64,000 nucleotides of DNA from Zymoseptoria tritici IPO323. Its lineage: Eukaryota > Ascomycota > Dothideomycetes > Mycosphaerellales > Mycosphaerellaceae. Shown one piece after another: positions 11,227 to 21,553 of the stretch (the stretch's first letter is position 1; each line of letters starts with the position of its first letter). The DNA lies in NCBI RefSeq assembly GCF_000219625.1, contig NC_018218.1:1364001-1428000 (forward strand), given 5' to 3'. Below the pieces are notes generated by a model that worked only from the letters and a program-made list of their open reading frames with translations, was not told the DNA's origin and did no database searches. The position numbers and the translations under genes were made by a program.

Positions 11227-11790
11227 TCAGATGTCAGGATGTGTTGGATCGGCGCACTTTGGAGAGAGAATGACCTCGACCTGGTTTCACGGATCGCTAT
11301 GAGACATAGCAACTAAGTCAACCTGCTCTTGGCCAGGTTATCAGCTCTTTGTTTCGTCTCAACCGCGTGGAAGCATGAGCGAAACAGAGAGAATAGTCTC
11401 TAACAACGCACGACGCTCGACACATTGCTCGGACAATGCTCTTATGCCCATGTCGCATCTCTTTGTCTCCAACGGCGATCTCTCATCACCTTACAAGGCC
11501 ATTGTATGCCCCCAAAAGAAACAGTACAATGCACAATGGACATTCTTCCAACAAAGACCATGTCGACAGCCCAGCTATATATGCCATCCCTCAACTGGAT
11601 CCAATGCCACTTCTCTCCTCATCCACTCTCCTGACAATTCAACCAGTCAAGAGAACTCAACTCTTCTTTCTCCCTCGCACACTCCCAAGCCGTCTCTGTC
11701 TTAGGAACACTTCAGAACAACAAGCAAAAGTCGCCGGTCGACTTACTTGTTCTCTGAAGACCCATCACCAAACCGTTCCAACAGACAAAG
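11227..11790. other. Intergenic region between divergent genes, with possible TATA
   Basis: Separates the 5' end of the sugar porter from the plus-strand gene at 11791. CTATATATG at about 11574-11582 could be a TATA element for the plus gene, about 210 bp before its ATG. No exon matching the missing sugar-porter N-terminus is visible here. Confidence 0.45.
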
Positions 11791-12399
11791 ATGTGCTACA
11801 AGGAGACGCCCTACCACGCGCGCTGCGGCTGCTACGGCAGCTCGCGGTTCGTCGGTGAGCCCTGCATCCGCGCGACGACCACCAAGAGTTGGTCTGCCGG
11901 GTGCTGGGACACTGTGGATATGGGCATCGCCACGCTGCTGGACAGTATGTGTGGCAAGTGCGAGGCGCAGATCCGAATGGCTCCGTTCATCTCCATCTCC
12001 ACCGCGGGATCAGAGGCCTCGGAGTCGTCGTCCGGGTCGTCGACACCGTCTTCTTACAGCGGGTCTGTGACTAGCAGTGTCGGGGGTTGTTCCACCGCAA
12101 GCTCTGCGAGCAGTGTTTCCGCCAGCGGGATCTCTACTTGTAGCAGCACGGTGAGTAACAGCCCTTACTTCGACGCGGCGATCAACGGAACTTTGCGCAT
12201 GGGAGTGAAGCAGAGTTTGAGTCCGGTAAGTCTGTCGGGTTTGTCGGCCTACAAGCCTCTTCGTGACGATGGTAGCATTGACCCGACCAAATTGCAGGGG
12301 CAGGTTCATCATTCGTTCGAGAGGAGTATGTGGACGACTAGCTTGACGGCTTGCGTTGCGATGGATGGGCCACGGGTGCTGAGATCGTCCTCCGAATAG
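11791..12399 (+). CDS. Fungal hypothetical protein with a conserved-looking N-terminal Cys motif
   Basis: Single exon, 202 aa. The first 60 residues contain seven cysteines in the order MCYKE, RCGCYG, EPCIRA, GCWD, CGKCE, a pattern that could bind zinc or form a compact disulfide fold. No signal peptide is present, which favours an intracellular metal-binding role. Residues 70-125 are almost pure Ser/Thr/Gly and likely disordered; the C-terminal 75 residues are unremarkable. I recall similar MCxxxxxxHxxCGC starts in uncharacterised fungal proteins but know no function. ORF start, length and codon regularity support a real gene. Confidence 0.7.
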   Translation: MCYKETPYHARCGCYGSSRFVGEPCIRATTTKSWSAGCWDTVDMGIATLLDSMCGKCEAQIRMAPFISISTAGSEASESSSGSSTPSSYSGSVTSSVGGCSTASSASSVSASGISTCSSTVSNSPYFDAAINGTLRMGVKQSLSPVSLSGLSAYKPLRDDGSIDPTKLQGQVHHSFERSMWTTSLTACVAMDGPRVLRSSSE

Positions 12400-12778
12400 T
12401 GGTTGATGGCTAATCCCCGGGTGAGGATTCGTTCTGACATTTCGATAGATTATAGGTCTGGGTAATGTATGAGTTCTCTCCAATCTTTCTTTCCGGAGCA
12501 GCAGCTGCTGCTTCTGTGCACTTATCATTTCTCAGATTGTTCAGATCTTGTCAATATAAAGAGGCGCTGCGGTTCAGCCTGCAGGGCTTAGTCCTAGTCA
12601 TACGTGCACCAGCGCATGGTCAACCGGCAGGTGAAGTAGCCCTTGACTTTCAGCCCACGCTTGCTGCCACCACCAGTGCAAGATCAGGTCTGCTGTGTCA
12701 ATGCGTCCCAACGGTCAGGTGAATAGGCCGAGTGATTTCGGCGTTGTAGTAAAATATACACGACAGCTTGCCTCCTGA
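12400..12778. other. Intergenic region between convergent genes
   Basis: 3' flanks of the Cys-motif gene and of the mS35 gene. No ORF, repeat or RNA gene that I can support. Confidence 0.6.
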
Positions 12779-13711
12779 TTATCGGCCTTTCTGTCCCATC
12801 TGCTTTTTGCCCATCTTGCCTTTGGCCACGGGCTGTCTTGCCTGTGCCATTACAGGCTCCTCGACCTTTGCCAGTTTCGCTTGCCTTGCCTTCTCAATCG
12901 CCGCCAGCCCGCTCACGATCTTACTCTCCTCCACCCGCTTACCCTCTTCCAACAGTAGTGTTCTTCGCTTGTCCTCCAACTGTGCCCGCTTCTCATCTGT
13001 CAACCGCCACTCATCTGGGAATGAAAACCGCTTCTTCGCCTTGTGATGCCGTACATCAAGGGGGACGTCCTCAAATGTGTCCTTCCCGTCCTTCGCCTCC
13101 GCAATCAGGGTGTTGATGGTATCAGCCAGATATCGCTTGTTCTGCGCCTGAGTCTCGAAGCTCTCGCAGCTCATCCGAACAATGTTCTTCTCCGGATTGT
13201 ATCGCGGTCCAGCAAGTTTCTTCAACTTCTCCACTTGCTTCTCCTGCAGGCCAAGATTTGTGACGCCAAACTCCACCACCACTTTTCGAGAGGCCGGATG
13301 TGATTCGCCGAAGTATGTCGTATACCGCCATCTCAAGGGAAGCTTTTGGACATCAGGTGCCTCGAAAGGTTTGGCGAGGGAGCTGAGAAGGGGCATCTCC
13401 CATGCTGCGAGCCGGACCATTTCTCGGAGTTCGCGATGCTGCTCGAGTTCGGCGTGTGCAGTGGAGCTGATTTCAGCTTCGTTGATGAGGCGTTCAGTGA
13501 CTTCGGCCATCTCGGTATATGCCTCGAGTTCTTGGTCATGGTTCGATTGCTCTGAAGCTGCCGGCCTTCGGGAGGATAGTGAGAATGTGCGACTCCATGA
13601 CTGCGGTATTTGCGATCTCTCATGGGCGATCGAGCGACAAGTAGGCTTGGGCCGAGTTCGTGAGACATTGCGAGCTGCCTGGCAGCATGCGTGCTTGAAT
13701 GGTGCGGCCAT
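12779..13711 (-). CDS. RSM24: Mitochondrial small-subunit ribosomal protein mS35 (Rsm24-like)
   Basis: Single exon, 310 aa. The N-terminus is Arg-, Ser- and Ala-rich without acidic residues (first about 40 aa), as expected for a mitochondrial targeting sequence. The core, residues about 110-225, contains PLRWRYTTYFGESHPASRKV, VVEFGVTNLGL, LAGPRYNPEKNIVRMSCE and NKRYLADTINTLIAEAKDG, the signature of the mS35/MRP-S28 domain family. The C-terminal part is a long basic helix and a Lys/Gly/Gln-rich tail. The product is a structural component of the 37S mitochondrial ribosomal subunit. It shares a short bidirectional promoter with ALG13. Confidence 0.88.
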   Translation of the reverse strand: MAAPFKHACCQAARNVSRTRPKPTCRSIAHERSQIPQSWSRTFSLSSRRPAASEQSNHDQELEAYTEMAEVTERLINEAEISSTAHAELEQHRELREMVRLAAWEMPLLSSLAKPFEAPDVQKLPLRWRYTTYFGESHPASRKVVVEFGVTNLGLQEKQVEKLKKLAGPRYNPEKNIVRMSCESFETQAQNKRYLADTINTLIAEAKDGKDTFEDVPLDVRHHKAKKRFSFPDEWRLTDEKRAQLEDKRRTLLLEEGKRVEESKIVSGLAAIEKARQAKLAKVEEPVMAQARQPVAKGKMGKKQMGQKGR

Positions 13712-13883
13712 GATCTGATGGTTTGACGGAGGTCTCCAACTATGTTCAAGGACCGCGAAAGACTGAAGTCGGATTCAATGTCGATGATGGTCCGAGCTCA
13801 GGCACCTCCGCGGAAGTAGGAACCCCATGCTGCCACTCGACTTGCACCTGCACTGTACACTGAACATGTAGACCTTAGACAAC
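13712..13883. promoter_or_regulatory. Compact bidirectional promoter of mS35 and ALG13
   Basis: Only 172 bp separate the two divergent start codons, so both promoters and both leaders must overlap or share elements. No TATA box is evident, in keeping with housekeeping promoters. Confidence 0.65.
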
Positions 13884-14539
13884 ATGACTACAACATCAGG
13901 CAAGACTTGCTTTGTCACAATCGGCGCGACAGCTTCCTTTGTCGGTCTCATCAAAGCCGCACTCGCACCGGATTTCTTGGCTGCGTTGAAGTCGCATGGC
14001 TACACACATTTACTTGTCCAGTACGGTCAAGATGGCAAAGCGCTCTTCGACTCCTGCATTGGATCGCTAGATCAAATCGACATTCACATCAGCGGCTTTG
14101 ACTTGGACAAGGCTGGACTTGCGGAGTACATGCTTCAAGCCAAGGGCGAAAGGAATACTGGCCGTCAAGAAGGAGTGGTAGTCAGTCACGCTGGTAAGAG
14201 TCCTTGAACTACGCACTTATGAGTGTCCAGTATTTTTATGCTGAACCTACTATTTACACAGGCTCCGGCACGATTTTGGATGCTCTTCGCATCTCTGTGC
14301 CGATCATCGTAGTTCCAAATTCCGAGCTGCTGGACAATCATCAAGTCGAGCTCGCTGAAGCGCTTGCCGAGCAGGAATATGTCGTGCATGGTAGCCTCCA
14401 TGCGCTCGGCCAAGCCTTAAACGAGGCAGCACAGTTGGGCAAGAAGAGCAAATCCTGGCCACCACCTAACAGCGGGTTTCATAGAGAAGCTCGAGGCCTG
14501 AAAGGCGTGCTAGACGATGAAATGGGCTTTCTGGATTGA
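13884..14539 (+). CDS. ALG13: UDP-GlcNAc transferase catalytic subunit Alg13
   Basis: Exons 13884-14193 and 14262-14539 join across a 68-bp intron (GTAAGA...ACACAG) to give 195 aa, the usual size for fungal Alg13. Motifs: CFVTIGATASFVGLI at the N-terminus, LLVQYGQDG, and after the splice VVSHAGSGTILDALR followed by VPIIVVPN and LLDNHQVELAEAL, the GT28-type donor-binding region for UDP-GlcNAc. Alg13 is cytosolic and is held at the ER membrane by Alg14; the pair adds the second GlcNAc to the dolichol-linked oligosaccharide for N-glycosylation. Divergent from mS35. The splice exactly restores the HAGSGT motif, so the model is secure. Confidence 0.93.
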
Positions 14540-16704
14540 GCCTGTCCATCGCTTGGAGACAACTCACGACCTTGTCGTACCCAATCTTCGAACAACGACT
14601 CCTCGAAGCCGCTCTGTCTGCTGGATTTCTAACCCGCGGACTACAGGGTGGATCAATCACATCCATGATGGCACCGATTCGAAGCGTTCTAGATTATACC
14701 CCATCACACTGCGATGCATCGCACGCTGTCGCAGTGGTTCCTCTCGGCCATCCTTGAAACGGAAGTCGCTGCCTGGAATTTCTGGTCCGCTTGACAGCGC
14801 TCATGTGATCGAGCGGTCCATGGGCATCAGCAGATGGTGTTCTCGACTTGGCAGGTCACGCGGAGGTGACGGGACCGGGGTGTCCCCGGTATAACGATCG
14901 ACCTTCGACGTCGTGTGACCTGCGAACATTTCGAGTGAAATATGGACTCCACTGGTACATTGATCGCATTTCTGTTATCAGCATGCCTTGAATCGCCAAG
15001 AACACGCGGAGTGCTCTCGGCCGGGAGAGCCAGGAGAGGGTAAACGAAGGACAGCGTGGACCGGCGTGCCATGGATTAGTGGGCAAATAAGCGCCCCTCG
15101 GGACTGACAGTGCTCCGATGTGTCTCATACGGCCGGAACGTGGAGAAGAGGAATTTGCGGAATCTGGAGAAGGGTTCCTGGATCGTGTGGAGATCGAACG
15201 GGTAAATTGAAATCAGGCTTGTTGTTCTGGAACGCCTCTCGTATAGGCTGTTGGGTTTCTCCGTGAATGGAGAATGGGCTACGTGAGTTTAGAGCCGAGC
15301 AAGATGACTTCCCATGCTTTCGCATGGTCGTGAAGCCGACATGCGTTTGTGTTGCAGTAAAGTGCAGTCAGCGTGAAAATACCACAGATCATGCCAGGAC
15401 ATATTCTCCCACGTCGTGCCCTGTCGATAATCGATCTCGAGTGTTAGCGCTGTCCGGTCCGGGATTCCGTAAGGCCAGGATTTTGAATGTACACAAGACA
15501 TGGGATACGAGTCCTCGAGGCTTCCTCGTGGCAGGATGGGACTCGACGGACGACAGTGGCACGAGCAATCCTACGAAGCGGTGCCTGACCATGTTCGCCG
15601 AAAACCGGGTATGCTGGCTGCGAATTGGTCACACGACAGTACCACGAGGAGAAGAATCTCCCGATGTTGTAAATTGTAGGTAATCCTCCGTCTGGACATC
15701 GCGGAGCCTCAACCAGCTGACCGCAGATCGACGCTGAGCCGGGCTCGACCGTCAAATGCCGACAGGCAATGCCGGCGAAACAAGGTACCTTACCGATCAG
15801 AATAACGTGCCAAGACACCAACACTCCCACACTGCTCCGGGAAGAATCTTCAAAGATACATGGCGAAAGTACTCACTTGTTGTGCATCGGCATCTTCCCT
15901 CTGTGCATGCGATATTTGCATCAGTCAGCGGAAGATGGACTTATTCGAGGCTTTTTCTTGAACGCCTCTGGCGTGGCTAGCGGCCGAAAAACGACCTGGA
16001 CCTTGCCCGACCCGGTACTCGCATCCAGGAGGACCAGACTTTCTTCATCCATGTTTTCCACGTCGTCTTCTCATTCGCTCTGCCATGATACGCACGGCAT
16101 CTACAGTTGGAAAGCTTGTTGCAGCCCGCATGCACCTGATCTTGCCGTTTGGCGGGCCATCTCAGATCTGCGTGGCCTTCACATGACAATTGCAAGCAAA
16201 AGCTCGCACCGCGGAGAGCAGAGCCACGCAATCCCGTGCTTCCAGTGTGCAATCGAGCGCGGGGAGGACCAAGGATCAAGGTCTGTGAGCTGCACTTCTG
16301 CCACGTTCTCCCTCCTACGGGCCACAGCCGAGAGAAGTGGTGCTCGCTCGGTCTTGCCCACCGCCGTTGCTTGTCTTATGACACTCCACGTCTAGCGCCG
16401 TCCGGCATGTGGGTGGAATAGGTAAAAGCAGCGTCCCTTCTTGAGTACACGTCCTCGTCTGGTTACTTCTCTCGCCTTTTCTTCGCTCGCCGTCGCCACT
16501 ACAGCTATTTCACTGACTCTCCGCTGCATGCGCAAAGCATCTTGGCGCTGGAAACATCGATCTGCTCCATAATACGGCCGATCATCCGACCCGCTTCCAA
16601 CTGACGACGACCTGCTTTGCCTTCGGAAGGACCGATATGGCGTGAAGAAATATCGCCGTCACTCAATCGCCAGAAGAACAAAAGGACTGCTCGGTCGCCT
16701 GGCA
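14540..16704. other. Long intergenic region without supported genes
   Basis: About 2.2 kb. ORFs of up to 208 codons occur on both strands (for example plus 15769-16395) but their products are Arg/Ser/His-rich with no domain, and they overlap each other antisense. A CT-rich stretch before 16700 may belong to the leader of the next gene. Confidence 0.5.
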
Positions 16705-17724
16705 ATGGCGTCGACATTTGCGACCTCTGCTCCTCACCAGTTCGAGCAACATCATTCCAGCATGCCTTCTGCGACATTATCATCCACGATGCCGGATGCA
16801 TCTCCTTTCCAACTGAGAGAGGAGGATCTGGAGACCCTCTCACAATCCGATGGCTTCACGATACTACGACAACACCTCGCGCAGCACTACACATACGACC
16901 TCTGCGAAATCCACTCACCCTGTCACGTCGGGAACATCGAAAAGTGGCTCATTGTTCGAGATGTCTTGCACGCACTACTTGTCCCAATCGTTGAGCTCTT
17001 CGATAAAGCTTGTGGAGTCGCCGCGATAGCCACTGGCGCCAATCGGCTCGAGGATCTCGAATATGCCTTTACTGGACCTTCAAGGGGTGCCTTTGTCTGG
17101 CTACAGTGTTTCTTCTCGTCGGAGAAGGAGCGCGACTGGGCCTTAACTCGAGGCTGCCCGGCATGCGTGGCCGACCACTGTCTCGATTCCGAATTCTCAG
17201 TGCGACTACTCCACGCCGCTTGCCTGCTTAGCGATGTTCACTACCCGTTCACCATGGAAGGCCCGACACTTCCCAGTTTCATTTTCTTCTTGGAGTCGCT
17301 CGAGCAAGCGATCAATGAGGATGAAATTTTCGGAGATGACTTCTACGAGCGCATGATGCCCAAGGCAATCATGACCAGGGACGGAATCGAGGATCTCATC
17401 CACCAGTGCATCGAGTTGGACATTGTCCTTTCCCAGCCCTCTTCACCCGACTCTAGCAGTCCAACATCATCTGCTACCGCGAGTCCAGTCATTGGCCCTT
17501 GTGGCGGTCAACCCGGCATGAAGATCAAGCGCAGCAAAATGGCAAAGCGTCAGATGAAGTTGCAGCGGGAGGAGGAAGCCTGGATCGCAGAGATGCTCAG
17601 AGCGTGCAACGAGGAGCTGCAGTACGAGAATGATGCTGCCGAACGGATCGACTCGCACCAGAGCATCGAGGCCGCAATGAAGACTACACCTGGGATCGCC
17701 GTCAACGAGATCGTCCCGGAATGA
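16705..17724 (+). CDS. Hypothetical fungal protein, unknown function
   Basis: Single exon; 339 aa from the ATG at 16705 (an in-frame ATG at 16642 would add 21 basic residues). Residues about 45-230 look folded and mostly helical, with hydrophobic segments such as VRDVLHALLVPIVELFDKAC and FVWLQCFFSSEKERDWAL, and cysteines at CPAC and in LLHAACLL. They are not long enough to be clear membrane helices. A Ser/Thr/Pro linker near 245-270 precedes a Lys-rich helix (KIKRSKMAKRQMKLQREEE) and an acidic tail. No family recognised. Regular amino-acid composition and absence of competing ORFs support a real gene. Confidence 0.65.
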   Translation: MASTFATSAPHQFEQHHSSMPSATLSSTMPDASPFQLREEDLETLSQSDGFTILRQHLAQHYTYDLCEIHSPCHVGNIEKWLIVRDVLHALLVPIVELFDKACGVAAIATGANRLEDLEYAFTGPSRGAFVWLQCFFSSEKERDWALTRGCPACVADHCLDSEFSVRLLHAACLLSDVHYPFTMEGPTLPSFIFFLESLEQAINEDEIFGDDFYERMMPKAIMTRDGIEDLIHQCIELDIVLSQPSSPDSSSPTSSATASPVIGPCGGQPGMKIKRSKMAKRQMKLQREEEAWIAEMLRACNEELQYENDAAERIDSHQSIEAAMKTTPGIAVNEIVPE

Positions 17725-18616
17725 GGCATGCACTACCGAGCTGTGCCTGTCCAACAATGCATCAGAGCTAAGAGAATGCCGATGTAACAATCCACTTGGC
17801 CGGACCATCAACGAGGCCACTGAGAGCGCGACGATGCACACATCGTGCTCATGGATCCCACCAAACTCTCCGGACGTTGTTGACCTGCTCAACAACTCAC
17901 GTGGTGACGACACAATTTTGTGCTTTCCTATATTGGGAGTCGGTCCGAATCCACCACCAGCCGCGGAGAGCGCGCGAGAAGCCTATCTACGATCTCCTTT
18001 GGTAGAATGCAGGCGTCACTTGATCGATGATTCCCAGCGCCGCGTTGAGGGAGCAAGTGAATCATGTCCAGATATTGAGTCCTGGCACGAGGAGGAAGAA
18101 GGAGACCTTGTTTCAGTGAAAGCAATTTAGCGTAACGATACCCACTATTTAGCTAATCAATGGAAGAAAGACATAATCGATTGAGTGCCTCTGATTGAAG
18201 TCCTCGACTCACGAATCCCGTGTATACCGTATTGTCAGTCGGAATGGCAACGTGGAGGAATGAAGAGCAAGCAGGTTAAAGTATTGCGAAGAGCAGATCC
18301 TGTTTCAAATGCCAGGGAGGGCATACTGATTGCATTGGCTCAAAGTATTCAATAGCATGAGAGAATTGAGCGTAGACGAGCGTCAGAGCGTCATTGCAAT
18401 GGCAGAACAGGTCAATTTACTCGTGAAGTTGCTCTTGTAAGTTATGGTAGTGAGTGCAGTTTCACGCTACGGGTGCTGGAATTCGTGAATTTCAGGAGCA
18501 TAAGCTAGCGGCCGTCGATCCCGAGCCTATGAGAGCTACCTTACCCTTTAACTTCGCATGAGAAGGCATAAACCTACAACTGTCGAGGCCTCGACGTACA
18601 ACGACAAGTCACAACC
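17725..18616. other. Intergenic region with one doubtful ORF
   Basis: Contains a plus-strand 98-codon ORF at 17834-18130 with a somewhat coding-like, acidic C-terminus, but no homologue, signal or clear splice partners. The rest is AT-richer than the flanking genes and includes the leader of the Hub1-like gene. Confidence 0.4.
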
Positions 18617-19324
18617 ATGCCGTCCGACAACGATCCTCGAGATCGCTCCGCCTCACCTGCTCGAGATTCCGGGGCCAAGAAGCCGAAGACCAGCGGCTCA
18701 TCAGGCGGCTTCAAATGGAAGAGCAAGGCCCCGCGCGATGAGGCCGCAGACGACAGCAGGAACAGCGGACGACTGGAGCGCGGATACAGAGATCGATCAC
18801 CGAGGAGGGACACCTTTCGAGACAGGGACGGCGACCGTACCGGTGCGCCGAGGCGAAGAGACGATGATCGTGAGGACGACAGGCGGCGGGATGATCGATT
18901 CTCCTCATCTGGTGCTGGTCGGGACAGCTCTCGATCACAACGTCGCGAGGACGATGGCGCGCGCAAGGAGGACAATTTGGAGCAGTCTTCCGACTCTCTT
19001 GCCTTTGCAGAGAAGAAAGAGAAAAAGGACAAGAAGGACAAGAAGGACAAGAAAGCCAAGAAGCCGCCTAAACCCACCTCCAACGAGCCCATGATTGTCG
19101 TCAACATCAACGACCGGCTGGGAACGAAAGCGGCGATTCCATGCCTTGCGAGTGATAGTGTGAAAGCGTTCAAAGCGATTGTGGCGGCGAATATTGGACG
19201 GCAACCACATGAGATTATGTTGAAGCGACAGGGGGAGAGGCCGTTTAAGGATCAGTTGACATTGGAGGATTATGGAGTCAGTCATGGGGTGCAATTGGAC
19301 TTGGAGTTGGATACCGGGGATTGA
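18617..19324 (+). CDS. Hub1/UBL5-like ubiquitin-fold protein with long N-terminal charged extension
   Basis: Single exon, 235 aa. Residues about 158-232 form a Hub1-type ubiquitin fold: MIVVNINDRLGTKAAIPCLA, then DSVKAFKAIVAANIG, EIMLKRQ, FKDQLTLEDYGV and a final VQLDLELD strand. Hub1 binds Snu66 and other spliceosome parts without covalent conjugation and influences use of weak 5' splice sites. Normal Hub1 is about 73 aa. Here it follows an extension of roughly 155 residues with RDRSPRRD and DDRRRDD repeats typical of splicing proteins, then [18 protein letters not shown]. The usual C-terminal tyrosine pair is replaced by ELDTGD. The extension and nuclear splicing role agree with each other; the functional assignment is inferred from the domain. 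Confidence 0.85.
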   Translation: MPSDNDPRDRSASPARDSGAKKPKTSGSSGGFKWKSKAPRDEAADDSRNSGRLERGYRDRSPRRDTFRDRDGDRTGAPRRRDDDREDDRRRDDRFSSSGAGRDSSRSQRREDDGARKEDNLEQSSDSLAFAEKKEKKDKKDKKDKKAKKPPKPTSNEPMIVVNINDRLGTKAAIPCLASDSVKAFKAIVAANIGRQPHEIMLKRQGERPFKDQLTLEDYGVSHGVQLDLELDTGD

Positions 19325-19728
19325 GAGGAGTGTCTCGGGTATGGCAGCTATGGACAGTGGTCGAACACGGGCTGACGGGAGAAAACCTCCGGTTGCACGG
19401 TTTGTACCGATGCAATGATGACGGCGGACATATTGGGACATCAAAGCGGATTTCCGCCGCTCTGGACCATTCGTGGCGTCGTGCGTCAGTGATATACGCG
19501 CGCATGCCCCGTGGCGAAGTCGCTGCATTTGCAAATTCGGCATCAGTCACAGTTCTATCACAGCAAAGGTCCACGAGTCGGGCCAGAAGGCCTCTCAACA
19601 GAGGTAAGAGCTGCACGGTAACAGAGACTCGGGATGGAACGAAGTCACAGCAATGCTGAGTGGAAGGAAGTGTCTTCATAATGGTATCAGAGCGCCCCGG
19701 TGTATACAAATCTGCTTGTGAACGCCGC
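19325..19728. other. Convergent intergenic region between Hub1-like gene and VMA6
   Basis: 3' flanks of two convergent genes. Near its end is a 12-base sequence identical to a copia-type primer binding site (separate entry). No intact retroelement coding sequence is present. Confidence 0.55.
19682..19693 (+). other. TGGTATCAGAGC, matches a copia-type primer binding site
   Basis: This 12-mer is the classical sequence complementary to initiator tRNA-Met found just after the 5' LTR of many Ty1/copia elements. It is preceded by TTCATAA, so a CA end and short spacer sit where an LTR boundary would be. No second LTR, gag or pol remnant is seen, so it may be a relic or chance. Confidence 0.35.
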
Positions 19729-21020
19729 TCAAAAAACACTGATGAAGTTGTTCACCCGATCTTTCTGGTTTTGCGCAATGCACTCCGATATCCACGTAAT
19801 GTTTCGCACCTCCTGTAGAGTTGTTAGTCGGCTGCCCGCATTCTTCACCTCCAAGTTGCGCTCTGCTTACCTGCTCCCGTAACTTCACCCACGCATACAC
19901 CACTGCATGTGTGAATTGGTACGTGAATGACAGCTTCGCAATCTCCATCTCCTTCTGGTAGAACAGATCTTCCAGACTCTTGCCCTCGTCTCCGCCAATA
20001 CCACCAGACTGATTGCCGATACTGTTGCCGCCACCCATTCCCGTCTGGTCCATCATCGTCCGGTAGTCGTGTACGCCGTCCACTGCGATCCTCACACCCT
20101 CGACGTCATCCGCCCGACTCAGCATTAGTGTACCTTCTGGGTGTAACCGTCCGAATGTAGGGTACAGCTTCTTCCGATCTTGCTTGCTCAGCTCTGTGCC
20201 AAACGAGTTGATGGTAATGTTGATGCTCCGTCGATCCGCCTCGAATTCCAACACCTCGCACATGACCTCCTGCGTCGGTGTACCCTTGATACCCGGCTCT
20301 TCGTTCACAAAGCGGTAAAAGTCCTCCAGGTAATTCTTGTAAAGCGTATTCCGGATGATCTCGATGTTCAACTCGTCCAAATCCTGATGACTGAGCGAGC
20401 CCTTGAAGTATGGCGCAAGCGGTGTCTCGATGAGCACGGAGTTGTACAGTTCCTCGATGTTGGTCGCCACGCAGAGTACAGGCATCGTCTCAAACCAGCC
20501 GAGAGGATGGCATCGCTCAAGTAGCTCTTTTGTGTCGCGTTCGTGGAGGGTGCCGGTGATGAGGAGCGCCACATTGTCGATCATGTATGAGTAGGTAAGA
20601 TATTGCATGAACTTGGCGAGGCTGCCGGTGGCGTTGGCTTGGAGGTATCGGAACTCGGCGACGAGCTTGTCGAGAGTCTTGTCGGCGAGGGCGGAGGTCG
20701 ATGGATTCGGTGGGAGGGCGGCGAGGTAGTCGCCGTAGGCAGGACCAAGTTGAAGCTTCACATCTGTCGGAGGGACGGTATCAGTACGTGTTCTCGCTTC
20801 TTTCTCGCGATATTCCATGAAAGATCCATACCATCGATCGTCTCGCATTGTGTCAGGTTGCCATACTGTTGGCTGGATAACAGGGCGCTGCGATAGCCTC
20901 GAACTATCCCTTCGATGTATCCGTTCGTCGCATTCTGTCGGTGAGAGGGACTCGGTTAGCGGCTGATATGACATTGTGAGCGGAAAGAGATGAACATACA
21001 TAGAACATGCCCTCGGCCAT
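19729..21020 (-). CDS. VMA6: V-type ATPase V0 subunit d
   Basis: Four exons: 21020-21000, 20934-20832, 20763-19871 and 19812-19729, giving 366 aa, the normal size of subunit d. The first exon codes only MAEGMFY, followed after a 65-bp intron by NATNGYIEGIVRGYRSALL and NLTQCETIDD, the family start. Further marks are DYGDYL-type AYGDYLAALPPNPS, YMIDNVALLITGTLHERD, HPLGWFETM, and LYKNYLEDFYRFV. The last exon restores the conserved end ECIAQNQKDRVNNFISVF. Subunit d sits on the cytosolic face of the V0 ring and couples it to the central stalk during vacuolar proton pumping. Reading across the introns would give wrong ends at both sides. Confidence 0.95.
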
Positions 21021-21553
21021 TTTGGCGGTATTGTGAAGGTTTTGGCTGGGTAAAAGAGTTGCGCAGGTCGCTGTCCTAGATAAGTCGTGAGGTGAGCTCT
21101 CGAGAGCTGATAATGCCAAGAGCAAGGCAAGGCAACGTCAGTGACAGCGACCCTTTCAACCTTCATCCTTCGAAGTCACTTCTCTCCTGCACTCTTCTTT
21201 GTTCGATGCATTTTTACTACCAATGAGGGTCTCAGAGTTCACCGCGTCCAGCAGTGTGTACATTAATCTGGCTTCTTATCAATATCATCCGCCTAATCAA
21301 TTCACAAAATGACAAGCCACGGTCTATTGGAGAACGAGATTGGGAACAGTTTTATTCGTATCTATCATAATACGTATGTGAGTAACAACGAATCACAGGC
21401 TCTACAGCGAAGAGCTCGCGGCAGCATGGGACAGAATGAGTGTCGACTCAAGCGCCACCGGCGCGGACTGCCACCTCATGTCGCAGCTGCTCACAGACGG
21501 AACTTTCAGTAATAGTACACCGGCAAAGTAACACCGCCAGAGCGGAACAGCAA
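21021..21553. other. Upstream region of VMA6
   Basis: Promoter and leader space of VMA6 and 3' flank of the next minus-strand gene. Nothing else supported. Confidence 0.55.

Noticed and set aside
15769..16395. 208-codon plus-strand ORF
   Set aside because: No signal, domain or conserved-looking block, and overlapped by comparable antisense ORFs; composition looks random.
17834..18130. 98-codon plus-strand ORF after the 16705-17724 gene
   Set aside because: Somewhat coding-like but without family features or clear splice links, so not listed as a gene.
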